36,504 nt of DNA. It comes from a bacterium. Its GTDB lineage: Bacteria > Bacillota_I > Bacilli_A > RF39 > UBA660. Both the position numbers and the translations under genes were made by a program. Location: positions 1 to 36,504 of the forward strand of contig JAUNNO010000008.1 in assembly GCA_030531425.1 (NCBI GenBank), written 5' to 3'. Under the pieces are notes generated by a model. That model made no database searches. It was given only the letters and a program-made list of their open reading frames with translations, and was not told the DNA's origin. Below, piece after piece: positions 16,231 through 23,068 of this stretch (position 1 is its first letter; each line of letters starts with the position of its first letter).

Positions 16231-16375
16231 TTTACTACATGTTGTTAGATATTTACTACTATACTTCCATACTACATTACTGCACTACTTCTACTACAAT
16301 ACTTCATAAAGCTCTACTACATAACAACTATTTACTGCTAAATACTTCTTACTTCATACTACTTTATCTAACAAC
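16201..16375 (-). ncRNA. Apparent ~175-nt noncoding RNA with AGUA repeats and almost no C
   Basis: A perfect consensus promoter (TTGACA-17-TATAAT, 16382-16410) fires toward a stretch without any usable ORF and ends at a terminator with seven U residues (16201-16230). The predicted RNA begins with GUUGUUAGAUA near 16375, which is one arm of a 13-bp perfect closing stem (16239-16251 with 16365-16377). The 113 nt in between are built from about 15 irregularly spaced AGUA units (GUAGUA, GAAGUA, GCAGUA) and contain only three C residues. Every ATG in it meets a stop within a few codons, because GUAGUA brings UAG. It lies between the zinc-ribbon gene and the AbaSI-like nuclease gene. I know no RNA family like this; a regulatory, decoy or guide-like RNA of the adjacent defence genes is inference. 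Confidence 0.7.
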
Positions 16376-16377
16376 AT
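16239..16377. repeat. 13-bp inverted repeat enclosing the AGUA-rich tract
   Basis: ATGTTGTTAGATA (16239-16251) and TATCTAACAACAT (16365-16377) are perfect complements, 113 bp apart. In RNA they would close the molecule into one large loop. Confidence 0.85.
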
Positions 16378-16381
16378 AATC

Positions 16382-16410
16382 ATTATACAAAATATGTCAT
16401 TTATTGTCAA
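16382..16410 (-). promoter_or_regulatory. Perfect consensus sigma-A promoter of the AGUA-repeat RNA
   Basis: TTGACA (16410-16405), exactly 17 bp, TATAAT (16387-16382). This is the strongest-looking promoter in the window, and no protein-coding frame follows it before the terminator. Confidence 0.85.
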
Positions 16411-16428
16411 TCGATAATTTTTGATTAA

Positions 16429-16686
16429 TTAATCTTTATTCTCTTCTTTTGTTGCATAATAATCATCAAAGATATCGTTTGCCTCTTCTATATAATCCTT
16501 TAAATTTTTAAAATAGCTTCTTCTACAATTATAACAATGATATATTGGATCATTATCTGATATCATACACCCACCGATAAATACTTTTTTCTTCTTTAAA
16601 GCTTCCCCTGGATCAGGAACTAACCCATATATTATTTTTGCTAAATTTTCTCCACAATTAGGACATTTAATTTCTTTTTCTTTCAT
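16429..16686 (-). CDS. 85-aa zinc-ribbon protein
   Basis: Two CxxC pairs, CPNCG at residues 8-12 and CYNCR near 51-55, make a zinc ribbon. Between them lie GLVPDPGEA and FIGGCMISDNDP, a pattern shared by a family of small bacterial proteins of unknown function. The tail is acidic and helical. The start (ATG 16686, AGGATGGTG ribosome site) is 15 bp after the macro-domain gene, so the two form one operon. Nothing in the sequence says what it binds. Confidence 0.75.
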   Translation of the reverse strand: MKEKEIKCPNCGENLAKIIYGLVPDPGEALKKKKVFIGGCMISDNDPIYHCYNCRRSYFKNLKDYIEEANDIFDDYYATKEENKD

Positions 16687-16701
16687 ACTTTCACCATCCT
16701 A

Positions 16702-17253
16702 CTATAATTCAAAAACACCTTTATTTATTCCATTAAGATAGTTTAAATATAATTTATAATCTAATTCTTCATAGCATACAAATTTAACCTCAAAATTTTT
16801 AGAAATACATTCTCTAATTGTATCTATTGCTATTTTGCAAGCTTCATCTTTTGGATAACCATATATACCAGTAGAAATACAAGGAAAACCAATACTAATT
16901 TTATCTAATCCATTATCTATTCTATATTGTTCTGCTAATTCAATGCATTTTTTATAACATTCTTTCAACTTTATTGGTGCTTCTTCTCTATTTCCATAAT
17001 ACATTGGCCCACAAGCATGAATGATTTTTTTACAAGGAAGATTATATGCATTAGTCATTTTAGCAGAACCTATTTCACAGCCATTTAATTTTTTACATTC
17101 TTCTAATAACTCTGGTCCAGCTTTATAATGAATAACACCATCAATACCTCCGCCACCAAGTAAAGTATGGTTAGCAGCATTAACTATAATATCTAAATTC
17201 ATTGAAGTTAAATCCCCTTGAACTACTTCTATATTATCAATTTTAGTTTTCAT
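16702..17253 (-). CDS. Macro-domain ADP-ribose hydrolase (YmdB/MacroD-like)
   Basis: The 183-aa protein is one macro domain. It has the GDLT start strand, the catalytic/binding loop VNAANHTLLGGGGIDGVIH and the second loop PCISTGIYGYP, both diagnostic of MacroD/YmdB hydrolases. These release O-acetyl groups or ADP-ribose from acidic residues. It has its own extended -10 promoter and begins the cargo region just after the VirD4 terminator. Together with the double DraG protein 1.5 kb away it gives the element three ADP-ribose-cleaving domains. Removal of ADP-ribose marks made by phage or by rival toxins is a reasonable inference; DarG-like antitoxin use is less likely because no DarT-like toxin is visible. 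Confidence 0.92.
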   Translation of the reverse strand: MKTKIDNIEVVQGDLTSMNLDIIVNAANHTLLGGGGIDGVIHYKAGPELLEECKKLNGCEIGSAKMTNAYNLPCKKIIHACGPMYYGNREEAPIKLKECYKKCIELAEQYRIDNGLDKISIGFPCISTGIYGYPKDEACKIAIDTIRECISKNFEVKFVCYEELDYKLYLNYLNGINKGVFEL

Positions 17254-17274
17254 ACCATCACCACTCTATGTATT

Positions 17275-17283
17275 ATTATACCA
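17275..17283 (-). promoter_or_regulatory. Extended -10 promoter of the macro/zinc-ribbon operon
   Basis: CATGG-TATAAT-AATAC-ATAGAGTGGTGAT, with TGG-TATAAT at 17283-17275. The sequence from CATGG to the ribosome site nearly repeats that of the nuclease gene. Confidence 0.65.
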
Positions 17284-17305
17284 TGTTTTTAACTTTTTCA
17301 GACAC

Positions 17306-17335
17306 AAAAAAAGAGGTAGTCATTTCCGACTACCT
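17306..17335 (-). terminator. Terminator after VirD4, end of the transfer region
   Basis: The 8-bp stem AGGTAGTC/GACTACCT (17314-17321 and 17328-17335) has a 6-nt loop and a run of U residues. It closes the conjugation gene block and isolates the cargo genes. Confidence 0.88.
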
Positions 17336-19320
17336 TACTTTCTTAATGATAAATCTTTTAATGGATTTTCATTATAAATATTAATAATTGTTTTTTCTTC
17401 TTTTTCAGATACTTCAGTGTGATATAATTCTGGTTTAATTTTGTTTGTTAATAAAGACTTTTCTACTTGCTTTAATGGTCGATTTATTTTAACAGAAATA
17501 TGAACCCTGTGATTAGCTTCTATATTGTATTTAATATCATAATCTTGTTTAAATATTTTTTCAATTATCAATTCTAATGGTTTTAAGTTTTCTTTATCTG
17601 ATAACTCTAAAGCTTCATAATATTCTTTGGCTTCTTTGTTTTCTCTTACTCTGCCATTAGATACTTGATGATTTATACTTTCTACTGTGAAATATGTATA
17701 AGATAAATCTTTTAATGGTTTAGATTCTCTTTCAACTATCCCAGATTTATAACAAGAAAATTTGTTATATAAAACTGTATCTCTAAAAATTGGAAATCCA
17801 ATTATTGGAAAGATAATAGTTTTATAATGCAATTGTTTAACTTCTTCTGGAGTCATTAAATCTCTTCCGATTAAGTTAGTCGATCTATCTCCATTATAGT
17901 TTAATAAAGACATTGATTGTCTTACACTATTTGATTCTATTGTCTTCTTACCTAATCGTTTTGAAATTGCTTCAGCGGTATCCTGAGTATTTGTTTTTAA
18001 ATAAATTAAGCCACAGTTATCAAGGATAATTTGTGCAACTTCTTTTCCATACACATTATCTAATTGAGAAAATGATTGTATAAAAAAATGAAAATGCATT
18101 CCTCTTGATCTTGCTACTGAAACAATTGCTTCAATATCTGCAAGTGGTGGACAGTTTGCAAATTCATCTAAAATAAAATCTATCTCATAAGGTAATTTCT
18201 TTTTTTCTGTGCTATTAGCAAGTTTAACTAAATCTCTATACAATAAACCAACAATAATTGTAACTAATGTAAAATATGTTTTATCTTCATCTGGAACTAT
18301 AACATATAAAGCTGTAGGTTCTTTTCCTAAAATATTAAATTCAAAATCACTTGAGCATGTAACATTTGCTACATTAATATCATCAAATAAATTCATCTTT
18401 TCACCAAATACCGCTGTAATAGACTTGTATGTATTATCACTTGCACTAAGAATACTTACTAGAGCATCTTTTGATTTACTTCCATATTCTCTTTTATTGA
18501 TATAATCTTTAAATTTCTTAAAGTTATTTTCCTCCATTGAACTATTTTGAAATTTTCTAATAGATGTCATAGTTATTTTTTCTCTAGTAATATTACCAAG
18601 TTTATATTCTTCTAAAAAGAATCCAATTAATCCTTCTAAAAGATTTTTGGCAGAATTATTCCAAAATGGATCTTTTTGTTCAACTTTTTCCTGCATTACC
18701 ATTGTTGATAAAGATGATATAAGTCTATTCGTTTCAGCAAGTGAACTCATAGATAAATTATTGTAATTAAGTTTTTCTTCTTCAGTTTTAGATTCAATAG
18801 ATAACTTTTCATATTTAATATATTCTTCATATTCCACTATTATAGGTTCAAGTATATTTATCTTATTCGATTTTTCTGGATTTCTAAAATCTATTGTTAA
18901 AATCCTATATCCATTATCTTGAAACATTTTTGATGTTGTTTGATATATTTCTCCTTTAGGATCTGTTATAAATACACTTCGTTTTTTCTTTGCATTAGCA
19001 ATAAATGCACAACTAGGAATAACAGCAGTAACAGATTTACCAGATCCTGTTGAACCTAAATAAACATAATGAGGCGTTTCTCGATCAAAATAAATCGTTC
19101 TCAAATCTTTACTAAAAGAAACTGGAAAACCAGCTTCTTTTATATTATTAATTTTTTCTTTTTTAAAATTTTGTTTAATCTCTTTATCAGAACTAAATCT
19201 AGCTGAACCATATTCATTATCATTTTTTACTTTATGCTTCATTAAAATTGGTTCAATATACATAAATCCTAATAAAAAGAAAACGGTAATAACTAGTAAA
19301 ATAATTAAAGTTACATTCAT
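17335..19320 (-). CDS. virD4: VirD4/TraG-type conjugative coupling protein
   Basis: A 661-aa membrane ATPase with one N-terminal transmembrane helix (about 3-24) and then the TraG/VirD4 core. Walker A is GSTGSGKS (89-96), followed by FITDPKGEIYQTTSKM. Walker B is IDFILDEFANCP with the downstream ARSRGMHFHFFIQSFSQLD. Coupling proteins dock the relaxase-DNA complex to the type IV channel and help pump DNA. The C-terminal 150 residues are charged and may contact the relaxosome. It starts behind GGAGTTATAGT, 2 bp from the upstream gene, and ends within its terminator. It is separated from the other channel genes by the mob operon, as in several Bacillota ICEs. Confidence 0.95.
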   Translation of the reverse strand: MNVTLIILLVITVFFLLGFMYIEPILMKHKVKNDNEYGSARFSSDKEIKQNFKKEKINNIKEAGFPVSFSKDLRTIYFDRETPHYVYLGSTGSGKSVTAVIPSCAFIANAKKKRSVFITDPKGEIYQTTSKMFQDNGYRILTIDFRNPEKSNKINILEPIIVEYEEYIKYEKLSIESKTEEEKLNYNNLSMSSLAETNRLISSLSTMVMQEKVEQKDPFWNNSAKNLLEGLIGFFLEEYKLGNITREKITMTSIRKFQNSSMEENNFKKFKDYINKREYGSKSKDALVSILSASDNTYKSITAVFGEKMNLFDDINVANVTCSSDFEFNILGKEPTALYVIVPDEDKTYFTLVTIIVGLLYRDLVKLANSTEKKKLPYEIDFILDEFANCPPLADIEAIVSVARSRGMHFHFFIQSFSQLDNVYGKEVAQIILDNCGLIYLKTNTQDTAEAISKRLGKKTIESNSVRQSMSLLNYNGDRSTNLIGRDLMTPEEVKQLHYKTIIFPIIGFPIFRDTVLYNKFSCYKSGIVERESKPLKDLSYTYFTVESINHQVSNGRVRENKEAKEYYEALELSDKENLKPLELIIEKIFKQDYDIKYNIEANHRVHISVKINRPLKQVEKSLLTNKIKPELYHTEVSEKEEKTIINIYNENPLKDLSLRK

Positions 19321-19321
19321 A

Positions 19322-19909
19322 CTATAACTCCATATTCGAATCTTTTATTTCGTTGAGGTAATCTCCATACTCTATTTCACCATTTAACCATTTATTAGCA
19401 TATTCATAATCCTTCATTGGGAATTCTTCACACCAATATTTATCAGAACCACTTGCTGTTGTATCAAAGCATATTATTGTATTATCTTTAAACAAATAAA
19501 AATAATTATCTTTTTGTTTAGAAAGATAATCATCATATAATTCTTCAAAATCTTCATATCGTTCCATCGTTCTAGGATAAATTCTACTATGATTTAATGC
19601 TAAGCATCTATTTGCTTTATATTCTAACAAATCATCTTTTGTTACATTAAAATGTGTTTTAAGCATATCCTCATCTAAACTATCAATATCATCTGGATCA
19701 ATATTACTATCATATACATGAGAAGTTCCATCTGTAAAACATCTCTTACTATCATTTAAATGTTCCTTAACAGAAAAATAAATATTAGAATATCTTTCTC
19801 TTTCTGAACCTTCACTTCCATAAATACAATCTTCAAAAAAATCCATTACATCTTTTTTAGAATCATATTGATATAACGAACCACCACAATTAACAAATAT
19901 TTTATTCAT
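19322..19909 (-). CDS. Hypothetical 195-aa ICE protein
   Basis: An acidic, tyrosine-rich protein. Its YGSEGSERERYSNIY stretch resembles a motif I associate with proteins encoded near VirD4 in Bacillota ICEs, but I cannot name the family. It ends in DSNMEL, one of several similar acidic tails in this element. The gene starts behind GGAGGATAAT and just after a terminator-like hairpin (19926-19951). It runs into virD4 with 1 bp spacing, so coupling-protein expression depends on it. Confidence 0.65.
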   Translation of the reverse strand: MNKIFVNCGGSLYQYDSKKDVMDFFEDCIYGSEGSERERYSNIYFSVKEHLNDSKRCFTDGTSHVYDSNIDPDDIDSLDEDMLKTHFNVTKDDLLEYKANRCLALNHSRIYPRTMERYEDFEELYDDYLSKQKDNYFYLFKDNTIICFDTTASGSDKYWCEEFPMKDYEYANKWLNGEIEYGDYLNEIKDSNMEL

Positions 19910-19925
19910 ATTATCCTCCTTCCAT

Positions 19926-19951
19926 AAAAAAAGAATAGCTTAACTATTCTT
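19926..19951 (-). terminator. Terminator-like hairpin between the 88-aa gene and the VirD4 pair
   Basis: The 8-bp stem AAGAATAG/CTATTCTT (19931-19938 and 19944-19951) has a 5-nt loop, and U residues follow in minus-strand RNA. It overlaps the stop codon of the upstream gene. No promoter fits between it and the 195-aa gene, so it likely acts as a partial terminator. Confidence 0.7.
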
Positions 19952-20213
19952 ATTTTTTATCTAGTAAAAATTCTACTCTTTCAAATAATTCACATTCCCC
20001 AATATCAACTCTAGGAATGTAATCTTTGGTTGTTTCAGCTAAAAATTTGTCATAAGTATCTTTTAAAGCATCTTTTAATTCATCTGGCAATGAAAATCTA
20101 TAATGTTCCCAAACACATTCTAAAAGATTGCAGATAGTCATAACAGCTTCATTCTGTTTTATTTCTAAGGTTGTTCTTCTTGAACTAGATTTATTCTTTT
20201 TATGCCTTAGCAT
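19950..20213 (-). CDS. Hypothetical 87-aa protein with motif-bearing promoter
   Basis: The start is placed at ATG 20213 (MLRHKKNKSS), directly behind GGTGAGGAG; an upstream GTG at 20225 is less well placed. The protein is basic at the N-terminus and helical/acidic after that (LLECVWEHYRFSLPDELKDA). I recognise no domain. It has an extended -10 promoter with copy 3 of the 23-bp motif over the -35 position, so it can be switched separately from the mob operon upstream. Confidence 0.6.
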   Translation of the reverse strand: MLRHKKNKSSSRRTTLEIKQNEAVMTICNLLECVWEHYRFSLPDELKDALKDTYDKFLAETTKDYIPRVDIGECELFERVEFLLDKK

Positions 20214-20234
20214 ATTTCTCCTCACCTAGAAATA

Positions 20235-20243
20235 ATTATATCA
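20235..20243 (-). promoter_or_regulatory. Extended -10 promoter of the 87-aa gene
   Basis: TGA-TATAAT (20243-20235), with the 23-bp motif starting 14 bp upstream and no TTGACA-like -35, the same layout as at 12789. Confidence 0.6.
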
Positions 20244-20254
20244 CAGATTTTTAT

Positions 20255-20277
20255 TTTCCTTTCGTATTAATTACAAA
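20255..20277. repeat. Copy 3 of the 23-bp regulatory motif (21/23 match)
   Basis: TTTCCTTTCGTATTAATTAC plus AAA, differing from the other copies at two positions. It lies between the DUF4313 stop codon and the promoter of the 87-aa gene. Confidence 0.7.
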
Positions 20278-20279
20278 AA

Positions 20280-20642
20280 TTATAATTCCATATCATTGTC
20301 TTTATTTTTATTAAATTCTTTAAATCCTTCTGGATCATATTCTTTTAATAAATCAAAATCAACTTCAACCATGTCATATCTGCCCATATTATATTGATAT
20401 GTTTCAATTGTTTCACCAATTATTTTATTTTTTTCTAAAAATGTTCTTAATTCCTTAGTCATATCTCCATTTACAAATATATAATTATCATCTGGTATCA
20501 TCATATCAGATAAATTTATTGTAATATCAGCATATAAATCTTCATCAGTTTCAACAGCTAAATAAATTCTATTGTTATTTCTATAACTTGCTATAGTTAA
20601 ATAAAGATTATCTCCATTATAATTTCCTATTTCTTTTTTCAT
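20280..20642 (-). CDS. DUF4313 protein (120 aa)
   Basis: The arrangement LAVETDEDLYADITINLSD, then a DDNYIFVNGDM stretch and a final aromatic MGRYDMVEV, matches DUF4313, a small family common in conjugative elements of Bacillota. The function is unknown. It follows the relaxase gene by 29 bp (AGAGGTGAGATT ribosome site) and ends in DNDMEL, similar to SSB and ParB of this element. Probably a transfer accessory protein. Confidence 0.7.
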   Translation of the reverse strand: MKKEIGNYNGDNLYLTIASYRNNNRIYLAVETDEDLYADITINLSDMMIPDDNYIFVNGDMTKELRTFLEKNKIIGETIETYQYNMGRYDMVEVDFDLLKEYDPEGFKEFNKNKDNDMEL

Positions 20643-20671
20643 AATCTCACCTCTTTCATTATATCATACTT

Positions 20672-21946
20672 TTATGAGTATTCTTTATCGACTTGGAATA
20701 ATTTATCAAAGTCTTTTTGTGCTTCCTCTAGTTCATCATTAATATTTCTTACTGCCTGTCTTATTTGATATTTATTTTTAAATTTTAAACAATTACTAGT
20801 ATTTGATAATATATTTCTAACAATATCATATTTCGACATAGATCTATTCTTTTTATATTCCTTATGAATCACTTCCCTTAATAATTCATCTTCAGTAAAC
20901 TTCGGATTCTTATATTTATAATTCGCATGATTTACTATTGCATTTAAAATATAATTATCTAAATATTTCTGTTTGTTTTTTATTAAAGAAGTATCTACAG
21001 TATCAGAATGATTACTTTCTGCAATGCTTTTAAAATAATTATTAATGTTATTTAAATTATTTTTGAATTCATTATGTAATTCCTTAAATTCATTATTATC
21101 CTTACTAAATATATATTTTTTAATATCTTTAGTTAAAGCAATTATTTCTTTATCTTTAATTGAATTAAATTTAATTTTTTGATTACTATCTCTATATTTA
21201 TTTAATAATTCACCTAACTTCAATATCTTTTCTTCTAACAAAATATCTTCTTTATTATTCAATAAAAAATTTTTATCTTTTGGACTAAAGTATTTTTTTA
21301 ATTCTTCAATATTTTTGTTTGTTTCTTTTAGTAGAGGTGTATATACCTTTTCCCTATTAATTGAATGAATAATTAAATCTTTAAAATATCTTAATTCTTC
21401 TTTTGTTAATTTTCCTTTATTTCTATAATCTATTTTTCCATAAGATTTATAGTTAGGTTGTTTTTCTGCAAAAGATAAGTGAAAATGTAGATGTTTTGTA
21501 TTTGTATGTAATGAAAATTGATAACTCATTTTTTTTATATCTACAAAACCACATTTTTTTAAAAACTGAGGAATTATTTCCTTTGCTAGTTTTTTTTCAA
21601 ATGTTTTTATATCTACATTTTCTTCTAAAAATCCTTCTGGAAAAGATATTACTAATTTATATATATTTGAATTCTCAATATACTTTTCATATTGTCTTTT
21701 TCTTTGCTCAATTTGATCCTTAGTAGCATATTCACCATTTTCAAACATAATATTCATTTCTTTATCTTTACCAATTTTACCACTAAAATAATCTAACATA
21801 AAAAAAGCTTTTTTCTTATTGTCAGCATAATAATCAAACATATTCATTGTAGAATTATGAACTGCTTCTTTTGTTTTGTAATGAAAATTTAAATTATTAT
21901 AACTTGGTGTATATTTATTCATTACAACAACTTTAGGACTAGTCAT
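20672..21946 (-). CDS. mobL: MobL-type relaxase
   Basis: A 424-aa protein starting at ATG 21946, 7 bp behind AAGGAT (a TTG just before it is less likely). The metal-binding three-histidine motif is HLHFHLSFAEKQP (His about 152, 154 and 156), preceded by FSLHTNT. An early tyrosine-rich segment (MNMFDYYADNKKKAFF) resembles the region around the catalytic Tyr in MobL/MobP relaxases. Relaxases nick oriT, stay bound to the 5' end and lead the strand into the recipient. The second half is a long helical, lysine-rich region. It is the last gene of a four-gene mob operon whose upstream region holds the oriT-like repeats. Confidence 0.88.
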   Translation of the reverse strand: MTSPKVVVMNKYTPSYNNLNFHYKTKEAVHNSTMNMFDYYADNKKKAFFMLDYFSGKIGKDKEMNIMFENGEYATKDQIEQRKRQYEKYIENSNIYKLVISFPEGFLEENVDIKTFEKKLAKEIIPQFLKKCGFVDIKKMSYQFSLHTNTKHLHFHLSFAEKQPNYKSYGKIDYRNKGKLTKEELRYFKDLIIHSINREKVYTPLLKETNKNIEELKKYFSPKDKNFLLNNKEDILLEEKILKLGELLNKYRDSNQKIKFNSIKDKEIIALTKDIKKYIFSKDNNEFKELHNEFKNNLNNINNYFKSIAESNHSDTVDTSLIKNKQKYLDNYILNAIVNHANYKYKNPKFTEDELLREVIHKEYKKNRSMSKYDIVRNILSNTSNCLKFKNKYQIRQAVRNINDELEEAQKDFDKLFQVDKEYS

Positions 21947-22253
21947 CAAACTTATCCTTATATCTGTTCATCTTAAATTCTTGTAATACTTTATTATCCT
22001 TTGGATTTGAATTATTAGATATTTCTAAATCAGAGTATAATTTTTCTACTAAATCAATCGTATATATTGTTTTTGAATAAATCTTAGACAATAAAGCACT
22101 ATTAAATTCATTATTCTTATTTAATTCTGAATTATATAATCCTAATTCAATTAGATTACGAATACCTTGAGATTTTGTTAATCCATTTGATAAGTAATAT
22201 TGCTTTATACGATCATTTAACTCTTTTGTAATTTGAACATGAAAATCAGCCAT
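21939..22253 (-). CDS. MobC-like relaxosome accessory protein
   Basis: The start is ATG 22253, sharing a base with the upstream stop (TAATG) behind GGGAGAG. The 104-aa protein begins MADFHVQITKELNDRIKQYY and continues with LTKSQGIRNLIELGL, a ribbon-helix-helix fold. Such small proteins bind oriT and help the relaxase nick. It overlaps the relaxase start by 8 bp, confirming translational coupling. Confidence 0.72.
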   Translation of the reverse strand: MADFHVQITKELNDRIKQYYLSNGLTKSQGIRNLIELGLYNSELNKNNEFNSALLSKIYSKTIYTIDLVEKLYSDLEISNNSNPKDNKVLQEFKMNRYKDKFDD

Positions 22254-22675
22254 TATAATTCTCTCCCACAAGTTTTAAATTTATCATTAATATGTGATTT
22301 TACTAATTCATTATATTCATTAGAATTTTCTATATCGTAAGAAATTTGCCATACATCTTCTGGTTCAAAATCAATTCCCATTTCTTGTGAATCATTATAT
22401 ATTTTTTTCTCTAACTTATTAAACAATCCATCAAAATAAAAAACCATATCAAATTCTTGTCTTTTCTCATCGTAATCTAATTGTGCAACATTTTCATTTT
22501 GATGAACTGCATCTATTATTTCATTAATATGAGATTTAATATAATCTCTAGACTCATCATCATAGTCATCTAAAAAATCATTAAGACTTACAACATAATT
22601 AAAACTTGTTGTTTTATCCATTCCATAATTAACAATATCATTAGCTATTAATTTGTTTAGATTCAACTTCTCCAT
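22253..22675 (-). CDS. Hypothetical 140-aa protein of the mob operon
   Basis: A very acidic helical protein (LNDFLDDYDDESRDYIK) with no domain I recognise. It starts behind GAGGAGGTAGAAT inside the end of the RHH gene and ends at the TAATG junction with the MobC-like gene. Position alone suggests a relaxosome or regulatory role. Confidence 0.65.
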   Translation of the reverse strand: MEKLNLNKLIANDIVNYGMDKTTSFNYVVSLNDFLDDYDDESRDYIKSHINEIIDAVHQNENVAQLDYDEKRQEFDMVFYFDGLFNKLEKKIYNDSQEMGIDFEPEDVWQISYDIENSNEYNELVKSHINDKFKTCGREL

Positions 22676-22823
22676 ATTCTACCTCCTCTTCAAACATTTT
22701 ATATAATCCATCTTCTAATAATAAATTAACTAATTTATTCATACTAATACCTTTTTCTTCAGCTATCATTCTAATTCTATTTTTAAGCCTTGCTGGAACA
22801 TAAGCTTTCAATTCTACTCTCAT
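22641..22823 (-). CDS. 60-aa ribbon-helix-helix protein
   Basis: VELKAYVPARLKNRIRMIA, then EEKGISMNKLVNLLLEDGL, is a standard CopG/Arc-like ribbon-helix-helix. It is the first gene of the mob operon (AGGAGGTGAATAA ribosome site) and lies next to the oriT-like repeats at 22840-23068. It could bind these repeats, both to organise the relaxosome and to repress the operon. Confidence 0.78.
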   Translation of the reverse strand: MRVELKAYVPARLKNRIRMIAEEKGISMNKLVNLLLEDGLYKMFEEEVEYGEVESKQINS

Positions 22824-22839
22824 TTATTCACCTCCTTAC

Positions 22840-23068
22840 ACTTGGTTGATTTTGGTTCAATATCGACCATAATTACTATAAATTTTGATACAAAATTTTT
22901 AAGAGCATAAGAGATTGTCCCTCAAAACTATTCAAACCTAGATAAATACTAGGTTATTCATAGGGACAAACTTATTTTGCACTTGCAAAATTAAACCAAA
23001 AACTTGGTCGATATTGAACTTAATTTCCTTATTTTATAAGCAAAAATCTTGGTTGTAATTATGGTCGA
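22840..23068. other. Candidate origin of transfer (oriT) with five inverted repeats
   Basis: This gene-free stretch between the M23 gene and the mob operon holds: a 15-bp repeat (22855-22869 with 23005-23019); a 14-bp repeat (22863-22876 with 23055-23068) that shares its left arm with the first; an 8-bp repeat (22915-22922 with 22962-22969) enclosing AACCTAG/CTAGGTT (22935-22941 with 22949-22955); and an 8-bp palindrome around 22974-22991. CTTGGT(T/C)G also recurs near 22841, 23003 and 23049. The location next to the relaxase operon and the density of dyads fit an oriT. No nic site could be recognised. Confidence 0.6.

Noticed and set aside
16232-16378. AGUA-rich tract as a CRISPR array or type III toxin-antitoxin repeat
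   Set aside because: Units are 3-8 nt and irregularly spaced, with no spacer/repeat alternation, no cas genes and no ToxN-like gene.
16702-17253. Macro-domain gene as a DarG antitoxin
   Set aside because: The protein is a single macro domain without the DarG C-terminal part, and no DarT-like gene lies nearby.
18209-18505. Long plus-strand open frame opposite virD4
   Set aside because: Shadow of a confident minus-strand coding region; no ribosome site and an unlikely protein composition. The same holds for plus-strand frames at 6404, 13843, 21496, 24653, 27942, 28491, 30298, 34518 and 35203.
22840-23068. Inverted repeats as an rRNA/tRNA-like structure or terminator
   Set aside because: No tRNA fold is apparent and no U-tract follows any of the stems; the relaxase neighbourhood fits oriT better.
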